This document shows positions 57,101 to 64,000 of a stretch of 64,000 nt of DNA, one piece after another. How positions within the stretch are numbered: position 1 is the stretch's first letter; every line of letters begins with the position of its first letter. Both the position numbers and the translations under genes were made by a program. The notes beneath the pieces are model-generated. The model worked only from the letters and a program-made list of their open reading frames with translations. It had not been told where the DNA came from and did no database searches. The DNA comes from Glandiceps talaboti. Its lineage: Eukaryota > Hemichordata > Enteropneusta > Spengelidae. Where the stretch lies: the NCBI RefSeq assembly GCF_964340395.1, contig NC_135549.1, positions 7,484,342 to 7,548,341 on the forward strand, written 5' to 3'.

Positions 57101-60100
57101 TTACTTGATGTCTAAAATATGACCCAGACTGTGCCTGTAGATTTTATTATTGTTGTTGTTGTTTATTCAGCATGTCTTGTGTTCTTATCTCAAATACAGT
57201 TGACTTTGTTCCTGACAAATCATGGTCCAGAGAAGATTAATTTTTGTGTACATGCATTTCTCTAGTTTACTGACTGCAAAACTGGCAAAGCTATATCATA
57301 ATGAATTCATTCCATTTGAACTTGTTTTAATTCTATATCAAATTAATGTAGAGGTTTCTAATTTTCTAATTAGAGGTGGTATTTGCCCATCATCATGCAG
57401 TGTATATTGTATTTGTTGTTACCATGCTGTTTAAGTTGCTAGTTTGTATTTGTTTCAGTTGCTGCCAGTACCTTCAAGTGATTCCTGTAAAACAACATGT
57501 TCACACACTGATTATTACAGTTTAACAATATTAGGTAAGACAAATAAGTTATTTTGTTTAGCCACAAACCATTGGCCATAGACTGTATTTTTTTTACATC
57601 GAAGACAAAATCAACTTGGAATGATGCTGTATGTTGTCATCCACATGTCCAAATGACAAACTATAAATGTAGTATTGACAATTTCAAGCAAAATCAACTA
57701 TAACACTAGAATGTAAACGAAAATAAGTTTTGTTCTCTTAGTCTAATTCGTCACTCATCAAGCTAATATTAATTAAAACTCATGTTTGTTTTGTTTCCTA
57801 TATTACATCTAGATATTCAGGTTTATGTTCTTTCACAGTAGAGGTAGCGACTATCACTTTCAGTGCATTCCAATCAACAATACACTCTACCTTGGCAAAC
57901 ATTTTAACAATGAAACACACAATAACAATTCCTTCCTTTAAACTTGTTGGCTTTATTATGTGGATAACAAGTTACTGATATCATTGCAACTCAATATTTT
58001 GTCATGTTTTACAAGTACAGGATTCTTTTAACATGACAATGACCTTGTTGGTTTTATGAAAAAGTGCCAAATGACACAAATGGGTCTAATCTTTGTCACA
58101 AAGTCTTATGCATGGTAAAAGTTATGTTTCAGAACTATTTATATTACTTGCACTAGTGAATGTGTGTGCATACTAGTGGTATTTACACTGTATAGTGCAA
58201 TATTGAAAACATTATTGCATACCTTCATGTAAATATATGCAAATGAGGGCACAATCATTCCTTGAACATAAATCGCATTTTCGTATAGTGCGATTTTTAC
58301 AAACATATGTGGTAATAACAGGACTGTATGTCACATGAGTTCCAGTGTGGGTACTCGGGGGTATTTGCACTCATGCTTGCAGTGTTTTCTGCTGCACTTT
58401 CATTCGCTACATGTGAAAGTACGACAGTAGAAAACACTGCAAGCACTCACTCAGATATCCTGGGTACACCACATAGCACTCAAGTGTTATAGGGGTTCTG
58501 TCATTATATTTCTATAGATTTGAGATGATCTGTTTTTTAATTATTAGATGATCCATGTACTCCCGTTAATCCGTGTGGAGAGAATGGTAACTGTACCGGT
58601 TTGAATGACAGGTATTTCTATGAATGCAGTTGTGATAAAGGTTTTAAAGCCTATCCGCCTGTCAATCAGACTTGTCAAGGTACATTTATTTCATCATCTA
58701 TAAGCAAACACTGCTAGTAGTTGTCGGTCAGTATTGGAGTCTTTGAACTTAGCATTCCTCCTGAAAGGAATGGAATTTGATCTCGTTGAAAAGAAAAAAA
58801 AGGACAAAAAAGAGGAAGTGAATAGTTAGGAAGTCAGTGAAAGTGTAGATTTGAAATAGCAGATGTGAAAATGGTGTACTGTTTACAAGTGGGGAAGTAA
58901 TAATGACAATTTGGAATGTTTGCTTTTATTTTGACCTCATCATGTGGTTGTTTTTGTAAGGTAGATGTATAAAAACAGTAGAATGATACCCTTAATTGCT
59001 TGAGGGCGCTGTTCCAATGCATTACCACCTCAGCAGCCTAGACAGCCTTCTAATCCTTGGTTCCCTGTTTGATCAGTAATTCTTATGATTTAGTATAAAA
59101 TTTCTGAAGTGATGGTTTGAAATTACTAGAAAAATTATTAGATTTCATTTCATATAAGTGTGTGTGTATGCATGTGTATGTGCATGTGTGTGTGTGTGTG
59201 AAGGTGAGAATAAGATTGTTTTTCAATATCACATGAATACTGTATTTAGCTCCCTGTTTTTCAGCTATAGATAGACAAATTGTTAAAACGTTTACAGGTG
59301 ATCCTTTGTACAGTTAAGGATTATTTAAGACAAACTAACTTTTAGTGTATGGCCATACAATGCCTTGTTAGATTTGTTCTGATTGGTTGATTGGTTGGTT
59401 AGTTGATTGGTTGGTTAGTTGATTGGTTGGATGGTTGGATTGAAAAAGATGAACAAAAATTGGTATCTGTTGCATGTATTATAAATGATACACAGAAAGT
59501 ACATTTATGTATGCTAGTACACTTTCTAATCAGTCCAACCTTTCCAAGGTCTTTACTACATCAACCCATGTCTCCAGGTATTTAAGACTTTGCAGTAGAC
59601 CACCAATCTCAGCATTTCTTCACTTGTGAGAGCTACATGTGAAAAAAGGCATACTCACCACTAGAGGGCTCCCTATACCCAAGTTATGTTTCCTTCAGAA
59701 GTATAAACATCAACTTCACACATCCTCCTATTCACTGTTGATATTTAAAGACTAATTTACTAAATACATATTTTTTGATACTTAAATATTAAAAATACTA
59801 TATAAAAAATTTGTTCTTTTGTTTTATAGTGAACCCATGTTATCTTGACCCATGTGGTGACATAAAGGCTGGTAACTGTACTCCAGTATTGAACACTACC
59901 ATTTACATTTGTAACTGTTCATATAATTATTATTTTGATAATAGTGCCGATGACGGTAAATGTAAAGGTAGGTTGTTTTTTCCCAAGTAAATAGCCAAGG
60001 TTAGCATATATTACACAGAAAAGATAAGAAAAAAGGCACCGATTTTGATAAATGTCTTCAAGCCCATTCAGATGTGCTAGTAAGTACTGCAGTTTGATTT

Positions 60101-60473
60101 TTTTAAAAAATGATTATTATTAAATTTCATTTTTTGTTGTTATTTTTGTAGATTCTTTCTTATACTACCAGTTACATCATCATATGCTGAAATTTTACTT
60201 AATGTGACCAAATTTATTGTAGACTGTGTCTTTTACTAGAAGTTGAAAAGTTGTATCATTTCATGCTAAACCTTTGAAAGGAATCATGAATGTTTAAAAT
60301 GACAATGTGGGATAATACCAATACTATGTTTGATTTGGATATTTCAGAGGATTTTTGCTATGGTAATCCATGTGTCAATGGTATATGTCGTTTAGCTGAA
60401 GAAAGTTATCGTTGTAATTGCTCTAAAGGTTACATGTATGATAATGAAAAGGGTCAATGTATAAAAGTTCCAG
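45065..60473 (+). CDS. IL-17-receptor-like ectodomain fused to EGF domains (3' end beyond window)
   Basis: Exons join(45065..45196, 48559..48598, 49134..49304, 49927..50066, 52290..52449, 53397..53444, 55261..55454, 56279..56386, 57459..57534, 58548..58679, 59830..59967, 60348..60473) give about 488 residues; the last exon ends in a GTGAGT donor, so the gene continues. Seen: a signal peptide (1-23, hydrophobic VLTVFVVILISTVV), an IL-17R-type first module with EFIKGFHVSIRGL, CFTFDL and NCEYQITVQTMP, a second module from SCGDPLMVNATEC through EYCVRLLP, several N-x-S/T sites, then three six-cysteine EGF domains. The EFxKGFxV signature is that of IL17RD; the CxxFxF...EYxxTV layout also fits IL17RA. 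Known: IL-17 receptors bind IL-17 cytokines or modulate them and signal through a cytoplasmic SEFIR domain. No transmembrane or SEFIR segment lies in the window, so a soluble or decoy form cannot be excluded. Confidence 0.78.
45461..45590. repeat. Dispersed repeat B, copy 2
   Basis: It contains GAACAAAAGAATGGTCCTAT, ACACTGATAAGATTATAG and CCTGGGATTGAATCATGGGC. Confidence 0.6.
46203..46310. repeat. Dispersed repeat B, copy 3
   Basis: It contains GTCTGGCAGAGATGTAGAAA, CCACTGATAAGATAA and CCTGGGATTCAATTCTTGGC. Confidence 0.6.
46639..46928. mobile_element. TA-flanked palindromic MITE
   Basis: The termini GACTCTCTCACAGTCC are inverted at both ends and flanked by TA. Arms of about 110 bp (CGAAGCTTCGCATAAATAG, ATACTAGTATCCCAGTATCC) surround a 60-bp centre. 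TA duplication is typical of Tc1/mariner-type MITEs. Confidence 0.82.
47585..47652. other. Hairpin with a G-quadruplex-type loop
   Basis: A 19-bp stem (17 of 19 pairs; GAATTGGTTCAAAACCACC with its inverse) encloses 47606-47632, which has five runs of three to five G separated by short loops, a standard G4 pattern. It is in intron 1 of the IL17R/EGF gene. Confidence 0.65.
47660..48558. other. IL17R/EGF intron 1, distal part
   Basis: AT-rich intron with scattered copies of a GAATC-ATTC motif near the hairpin. No exon was recognised. Confidence 0.45.
48559..48598 (+). CDS. IL17R/EGF gene exon 2
   Basis: A 40-bp exon, phase 0 to 1, encoding TQFGDVHCTIEDE. The acceptor is taatttcag and the donor GTGAGA. 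It is short but in phase on both sides. Confidence 0.65.
49134..49304 (+). CDS. IL17R/EGF gene exon 3: IL-17R module 1
   Basis: Phase 1-1. It encodes PKCKRLKEYVRYDKVPAQPE, then NITTNATELYLALIVRWKL. The strand pattern L.ALIVRWK aligns with the VAVTILW / VAHIEW region of vertebrate IL-17 receptors. Two N-glycosylation sequons are present. Confidence 0.78.
49927..50066 (+). CDS. IL17R/EGF gene exon 4: IL-17R module 1 core
   Basis: Phase 1 to 0. It encodes NKEFIKGFHVSIRGLTSHN and EEKCFTFDLSANDFE. EFxKGFxV followed by a CxxF strand is the most diagnostic IL-17R stretch here. Confidence 0.82.
50278..50515. mobile_element. Diverged copy of the AGTGGCCATATGGATGAG MITE
   Basis: It has GAAGTGGCCATATGGATGAG, TTTGATAAAACAG, TTGCAATGTATTGAGT and CAAGGACTTCCCATATG in the same order as 34134-34380. 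The right terminus is lost. Confidence 0.65.
50516..52289. other. IL17R/EGF intron, nothing recognised
   Basis: AT-rich intron. A 103-codon frame at 51070-51381 has no recognisable domain. Confidence 0.45.
52290..52449 (+). CDS. IL17R/EGF gene exon 5: end of module 1
   Basis: Phase 0 to 1. It encodes GQYMSFMFDCLRPLSPNCEY, then QITVQTMPSND and HRFRMP. It matches the F...EYxVTVxxLP...F.VPxC pattern of IL17RA. Confidence 0.8.
52938..53392. repeat. 32-bp minisatellite
   Basis: About 14 copies of a 32-bp unit (CGATGTACTAACTTTGGTAC then AATGTTGACATA), ending four bases before the acceptor of exon 6. Confidence 0.95.
53397..53444 (+). CDS. IL17R/EGF gene exon 6: inter-module linker
   Basis: A 48-bp phase 1-1 exon encoding SCGDPLMVNATECGDT, collinear with the Cys-flanked linker before the second IL-17R module. 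Its acceptor follows directly on a 32-bp minisatellite. Confidence 0.72.
53545..53970. repeat. Dispersed repeat C (TTTAGCACAACTGAA), copy 1
   Basis: It starts TTTAGCACAACTGAAC, has AGTGCTATAGGCATAG followed by a TG run, and later CATGCAAATTAGG. It shares its start with 56491. Confidence 0.6.
53976..54136 (+). mobile_element. tRNA-derived SINE, 3'-truncated
   Basis: Head GAATGGTTAGAGTGACCGGC, B-box-like GGTTTGAGCCCC, then body AAGATTTGAACCATGACTGT. It is the same family as 43281-43636 but stops at AACCTG, where LINE sequence begins. Confidence 0.75.
54142..54929 (+). pseudogene. Non-LTR retrotransposon (LINE) reverse transcriptase, 3' fragment
   Basis: Translated pieces over shifting frames include WQMLFNVSKCKVMHVG, MVKRTFTCKSKDILLPLYKS, HLDSASTVWSPIVSWDILL, RTDLVELYKLFHGHILVDP and INHFKACIDNHLRTVRGL with a TGA at 54927-54929. 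This is the thumb and C-terminal end of a non-LTR (CR1/Jockey-group style) RT. It is 5'-truncated and has several frame breaks. Confidence 0.78.
54930..55260. other. IL17R/EGF intron, nothing recognised
   Basis: Part may be LINE 3' UTR; no boundary or target duplication can be fixed. Confidence 0.4.
55261..55454 (+). CDS. IL17R/EGF gene exon 7: IL-17R module 2
   Basis: Phase 1 to 0. It encodes GPGYWQAQYLEAYSTIYGEV, KVLFDLPPDIYNIDKFEI and CACVSGNCGKYIDIKRD. The acceptor is a tandem cagcag (NAGNAG), so two acceptors 3 nt apart are possible. Confidence 0.78.
55455..56278. other. IL17R/EGF intron, nothing recognised
   Basis: AT-rich intron between exons 7 and 8, with no array or inverted repeat recognised. 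Confidence 0.45.
56279..56386 (+). CDS. IL17R/EGF gene exon 8: IL-17R module 2
   Basis: Phase 0-0. It encodes VSTNVTLYYETRAGYNMTFL, then GKRYEPGEYCVR. The PGEYCVR strand parallels PGDYIIEL of IL17RD. Donor GTAAGT. Confidence 0.76.
56491..57045. repeat. Dispersed repeat C, copy 2
   Basis: It starts TTTTTAGCACAGCTGAAT, with AGTACTATAGGCATGG and (TG)n twice, CAGCAATATGTAAATTAGG, and an end CTGTTGTGCTGCAATGCTAT resembling the ends of the GCAACA elements at 3398 and 41830. This suggests these repeats are parts of one larger family. Confidence 0.55.
57459..57534 (+). CDS. IL17R/EGF gene exon 9: end of module 2
   Basis: Phase 0 to 1. It encodes LLPVPSSDSCKTTCSHTDYY, then SLTIL, and parallels the C...C...H region that ends IL-17R module 2 in IL17RA. 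Its phase 1 exit lets phase 1-1 EGF exons be inserted. Confidence 0.74.
57535..58344. other. IL17R/EGF intron, nothing recognised
   Basis: AT-rich; no conserved exon seen. Confidence 0.45.
58345..58470. repeat. Imperfect palindrome upstream of EGF exon 1
   Basis: ATGCTTGCAGTGTTTTCTGC and CACTTTCA are matched by the inverse AGTAGAAAACACTGCAAGCA and TGAAAGT; the centre is near 58405. It ends about 80 bp before the EGF1 exon. Confidence 0.7.
58548..58679 (+). CDS. IL17R/EGF gene exon 10: EGF-like domain 1
   Basis: Phase 1-1. It encodes DDPCTPVNPCGENGNCTGL, then YECSCDKGFKAYPPVNQTC. The six Cys have EGF spacing (C-C-C-C-x-C-C). Confidence 0.85.
58680..59829. other. Intron between EGF exons 1 and 2
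   Basis: It contains a (TG)n run at about 59158-59200 and TTGGTTGATTGG repeats at about 59380-59440; otherwise nothing. Confidence 0.5.
59830..59967 (+). CDS. IL17R/EGF gene exon 11: EGF-like domain 2
   Basis: Phase 1-1. It encodes NPCYLDPCGDIKAGNCTPV, then TIYICNCSYNYYFDNSADDG and KC. Six Cys in EGF spacing with a slightly divergent loop; several sequons. Confidence 0.8.
60348..60473 (+). CDS. IL17R/EGF gene exon 12: EGF-like domain 3
   Basis: Phase 1-1. It encodes EDFCYGNPCVNGICRLAEE, then SYRCNCSKGYMYDNEKGQC. Donor GTGAGT at 60474. The next exon is not in the window; the intron contains the foldback element. Confidence 0.85.
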
Positions 60474-60489
60474 GTGAGTATATATGTCT

Positions 60490-60648
60490 TTGTGTGTGTG
60501 TGTGTGTGTGGATGGATGGATGGATGGGTATGTGTGTGGGTGGGTGGATGGATGGGTGGTGTATGCATGTATGTCTGTCTATGTATGGTATGTGTGTATA
60601 TGTACAACCTGTATGTATGTATGCATGTATGTCTGTGTGTGTGTGTGT
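60490..60648. repeat. (TG)n, (GGAT)n and (TGTA)n microsatellite cluster
   Basis: Immediately after the EGF3 exon donor; the open frames through it are artefacts. Confidence 0.9.
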
Positions 60649-60797
60649 GCTACTTAAAGTTATAGTGCCTTGTCATCATTTTCAAAGTTTTTATGGAGTT
60701 TTCTATCTATATGAAGTCTAACAATTGTGCCAGTAACCTAGGGAGTCTCCTGTGTGTAAAGTTAAGGTCTTGCACTTGCAACAGATAACTATTGTAG

Positions 60798-61150
60798 TAC
60801 CGTGGCCGATAACGACAAACCGGTCTTCTAATTCAAGTGTCGGTCTTCTAGTTCAAAAAACCGGTCTTCTAGTTCAAGTGTCGGTCTTCTAGTTCAAAAA
60901 ACCGGTCTTCTAATTCAAGTGTCGGTCTTCTAGTTCAAAAAACCGGTCTTCTAATTCAAGTCTCGGTCATCTAGTTCAAGTGTCGGTCTTCTAGTTCAAG
61001 TGTCGGTCTTCTAATTCAAGTGTCGGTATTCTAGTTCAAGTGTCGGTCTTCTAGTTCAAGTGTCGGTCTTCTAATTCAAGTGTCAGTCTTCTAGTTCAAG
61101 TGTCGGTCTTCTAACTCAAGTGTCGCATCCATCTTCTCTTTCAAAAGTTT
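60798..61150 (+). repeat. Left foldback arm, 20-bp minisatellite
   Basis: About 15 units of roughly CGGTCTTCTAGTTCAAGTGT, with variants (AATTC for AGTTC; AAAAAACC in place of AAGTGT). It is the inverse of the array at 63292-63754. Confidence 0.9.
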
Positions 61151-62137
61151 TCTATACTATACTATATACCATACTATACAATATATACTATATACTATAC
61201 TATATCATACTATATACTATACTATACTATACTATACTATACTATACTATACTATACTATACTATACTATACTATACTATACTATACTATACTATACTAT
61301 AATACTATACTATACTATACTATGATATGCTATACTATACTATGCTATACTATACTATACTATAATATACTATACAGTACTATACTATACTATACACTAT
61401 ATTATACTATTCTATACTATACTATACTATGATATGCTATACTATACTGAACTATACTATACTATACTATACTATACTATACTATACTATACTATACTAT
61501 ACTATACTATACTATGCTATAATATACTATACAGTACTATACTATATTATACTATACTATACACTATACTATACTATACTATACTATACTATACTATGAT
61601 ATGCTATTATACTATACTATACTATACTATAATATACTATACTATACTATACTATACTATAATACTATACTATACTATACTATACTATACTATACTATAC
61701 TATACTATACTATACTATAATACTATACTATACTATACTATACTATAATATACTATACTATACTATACAATACTATACTATACTATACTATACTATAATA
61801 TACTATACTATACTATACAATACTATACTATACTATATACTATACTATACTATACTATATACTATACCATATAATATATACTACATACTAGATTATACAA
61901 TATATATTGTGCACTGTATACTATGATATACTATACTATATACTTTACTATACTATACTATACTATACTATACTATATACTATATACTATAGTATACTAT
62001 ACTATACTATATACTCTACTATGCTATACACAATATACTATGCACTATACTATACTATACTATACTATACTATATTATATACTATACTACACTATAGTGT
62101 AGTATAGTATAGTATAGTATAGTATATAGTATAGTAT
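61151..62137 (+). repeat. (ACTAT)n pentanucleotide satellite, left arm
   Basis: Nearly 1 kb of TATAC/ACTAT repeats with scattered variants. At about 62095 the array turns into its own inverse (AGTAT) for about 40 bp. All long open frames here are artefacts of the 5-bp period. Confidence 0.92.
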
Positions 62138-62239
62138 TCCCGTATTTGTTTGCCCAGAGTTTACTTGTGTTGTTCATCAAATAGAGATGTCAGGATTATG
62201 ATAGTGGACTCAAGTTACTAGTATTTATTTCTGTTTTAT

Positions 62240-63005
62240 TATAGCCTCTCCTCGCCAGTTTCCCGGTGAAGAATTTCACTTTCTTCGAAATTCTTCTTCG
62301 TTACTACATGTTCCTATCTATCTGATCGTTTGACCCTTAATGGACCCTTTGAAGACTGAGTCTGGGTGACATGATTACCTGTGTAAATATCGGAATGAGT
62401 TTTGATATCCAATACTTTGTGTTATTGGTGTCGTTGACATTTGTGAATTGTGAGATCAAGATATGTTAATTCCGTATCTGAGCATTCCAACGAAAATTTG
62501 AAAGTTGGATGTATTTGGTTCATTTTTTCACTCAGATTATTTAGTTTGACTTGGGTGCCACAAAATATCACGAAAACGTCATCCCTGAAACGTGTCCAGA
62601 GTGATATTTTATTCGTGTAGATTTAAATAATGCGACTTTCCAGTTCATGGAATGCTATGTCGACTATTTCGGGTGAGGCCCAAGAGCCCATGCTACATAC
62701 ACATGTTTGTGTGTAGAATTCTCCATTAAATTTAAATGTGTTTTTCGTGAGAATCACATAATAGTTTTAAGAGATACACTGTATAGTGGTTTTGGAATGC
62801 TACAGTCGATTGTTTGTGTAACTGGCGAGTCAAGTGCTTTGACAACTGACTGCATTGCGTCAGACTGCAACATATTTGTGTACATATATACCACGTCTAA
62901 AGTGACAAGTATCAAATTTTCAGAAACTACAGTAGTATCTGATGCCATGATGTGATGATACACGTTGTGCAAGTGTGAGACATATCTCAAAAGCCAGACA
63001 TCCTC
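62240..63005 (-). pseudogene. Decayed Penelope-like reverse transcriptase fragment
   Basis: Read on the - strand from about 63005, pieces include LILVTLDVVYMYTN, then after a frame shift FNGEFYTQTCVCSMGSW, ASPEIVDIAFHELESRII, WTRFRDDVFVIFCG and TFKFSLECSDTELTYLDLTI. The RFRDD box and the MGSxxSPEIxDI block are typical of Penelope-like elements and relatives. There are several frame breaks and stops, and no endonuclease or complete ends. It lies wholly within the loop between the foldback arms. Confidence 0.75.
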
Positions 63006-63024
63006 ACATGAGATCCCATTGGTC

Positions 63025-63258
63025 TAGTATAGTATAGTATAGTATAGTATAGTATAGTATAGTATAGTACAGTATAGTACAGTACAGTACAGTACAGTAC
63101 ATTACAGTACAGCACAGTACAGTACAATACAGCAAGGCAAAGCAAAGCATAGCATATAGCAATATAGCATAGCATAGCATAGCATAGCATAGCATAGTAT
63201 AGTATAGTATAGTATAGTAAAGTGTAGTGTAGTGTAGTGTAGTGTAGTGTAGTGTAGT
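63025..63258 (-). repeat. (AGTAT)n satellite and variants, right arm
   Basis: The inverse of the left ACTAT array but shorter, with blocks drifted to AGTAC, AGCAT and AGTGT, suggesting local rounds of amplification. Confidence 0.9.
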
Positions 63259-63775
63259 ATAGAAAACTTTTGAATGAGAAGACGGACGCGACACTTGAGT
63301 TAGAAGACCGACACTTGAACTAGAAGACCGACACTTGAGTTAGAAGACCGACACTTGAACTAGAAGACCGACACTTGAATTAGAAGACCGACACTTGAAC
63401 TAGAAGACCGACATTTGAGTTAGAAGACCGACACGTGAACTAGAAGACCGAAACTTGAATTAGAAGACCGACACTTGAGTCAGAAGACCGACACTTGAAC
63501 TAGAAGACCGATTTTTGAATTAGAAGACCGACACTTGAATTAGAAGACCGGCACTTGAATTAGATGACCGGTTTTTTGAACTAGAAGACCGACACTTGAA
63601 CTAGAAGACCGACACTTGAATTAGAAGACCGACACTTGAACTAGAAGACCGACACTTGAACTCGAAGACCGACACTTGAACTAGATGACCGACACTTGAA
63701 TTAGAAGACCGGTTTTTTGAACTAGAAGACCGACACTTGAATTAGAAGACCGATTTGTCGTTATCGGCTATGGTA
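63259..63775 (-). repeat. Right foldback arm, 20-bp minisatellite
   Basis: About 23 units of roughly ACTAGAAGACCGACACTTGA, the inverse of the left array, ending in the inverted terminus at 63775. It has more copies than the left arm. Confidence 0.9.
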
Positions 63776-63782
63776 ATTGTAG

Positions 63783-64000
63783 TGGTGGTATGGGTCATGC
63801 TGCAAAGCATGCTGGGATAAAATGTTCTCACGCATGCAGTCATTGCAAGCATATCAAGTTAACGCTCATTTTAATAGTAACGTCGACAGTCATGGTCATG
63901 GTCCAGTTTTGTTGGTTGTTTATTTGGAGTGTTGACATTTTTTCATGCAATAAAGTCTATACACATGCAAAAATGCATACCTTAATGCTAAGACTTACTT
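63783..64000. other. Window end, intron sequence
   Basis: No exon was recognised between the foldback element and the end of the window. Confidence 0.5.

Larger units (their letters stand above)
60798..63775. mobile_element. Foldback (long inverted repeat) transposon with 7-bp target duplication
   Basis: ATTGTAG at 60791-60797 is repeated exactly at 63776-63782. The ends are inverted copies: TACCGTGGCCGATAACGACA at 60798 against TACCATAGCCGATAACGACA read inward from 63775. Each arm then has a 20-bp minisatellite, a shared spacer (about 43 bp with 3 differences) and an ACTAT/AGTAT satellite, in inverted order. No transposase is present, so it is non-autonomous. Known: foldback elements with satellite-like inverted arms occur in flies (FB 9-bp, Galileo 7-bp duplications) and sea urchins (TU). 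The superfamily here is inferred at most. It sits in an intron of the IL17R/EGF gene. Confidence 0.82.

Noticed and set aside
61120-62107. Open frames rich in Tyr, Thr, Ile and Leu
   Set aside because: Artefacts of the ACTAT satellite.

Overview
The window is animal genomic DNA. It is clearly AT-rich and full of microsatellites, minisatellites and palindromic transposons. Three intron-rich protein genes can be assembled from conserved exons with GT..AG splice sites and matching phases. Gene content fits a bilaterian, probably a marine invertebrate such as a hemichordate, cephalochordate or lophotrochozoan; the sequence alone does not settle which. No prokaryotic features are present.

Region 1 (about 0.8-9.6 kb, + strand): an ankyrin-repeat/SOCS-box gene closest to ASB13. 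Five coding exons (2559-8229) are supported. The N-terminal exon is either outside the window or a weak candidate at 799-847. Its introns carry a 42-bp minisatellite, a (CA)n tract and a dispersed tandem-repeat element.

Region 2 (about 41-11.9 kb, - strand): a NET1/ARHGEF3-type RhoGEF in 11 coding exons (40920 down to 13995, about 516 residues). It has an N-terminal nuclear-localisation-like segment, a DH domain, a PH domain and a C-terminal PDZ-ligand-like tail (ESVV). A second first exon at 25223-25294 splices in frame to the same exon used by the short vertebrate NET1 and ARHGEF3 isoforms, which implies an internal promoter. This gene converges tail to tail with the ASB gene.

Region 3 (45.1 kb to beyond the window end, + strand): a secreted or membrane receptor. 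It has a signal peptide, a two-part IL-17-receptor-like ectodomain (IL17RD/IL17RA type) and then three EGF-like domains on symmetrical phase 1-1 exons. The transmembrane and SEFIR parts, if present, lie past 64000. IL-17R joined to EGF domains is not an architecture of the five human IL-17 receptors.

The order ASB - NET1/ARHGEF3 - IL17R mirrors two human neighbourhoods: 10p15 (NET1 and ASB13, also convergent) and 3p14.3 (ARHGEF3, IL17RD, ASB14). The window therefore appears to preserve an old bilaterian gene neighbourhood.

Mobile DNA: the strongest item is a 3-kb foldback element at 60798-63775. It has a 7-bp target duplication, matching termini, inverted arms made of a 20-bp minisatellite plus a pentanucleotide satellite, and a decayed Penelope-like reverse transcriptase fragment in the loop. 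There are also several palindromic MITEs, two tRNA-derived SINE copies, one of them abutting a LINE 3' fragment, and several dispersed repeat families.
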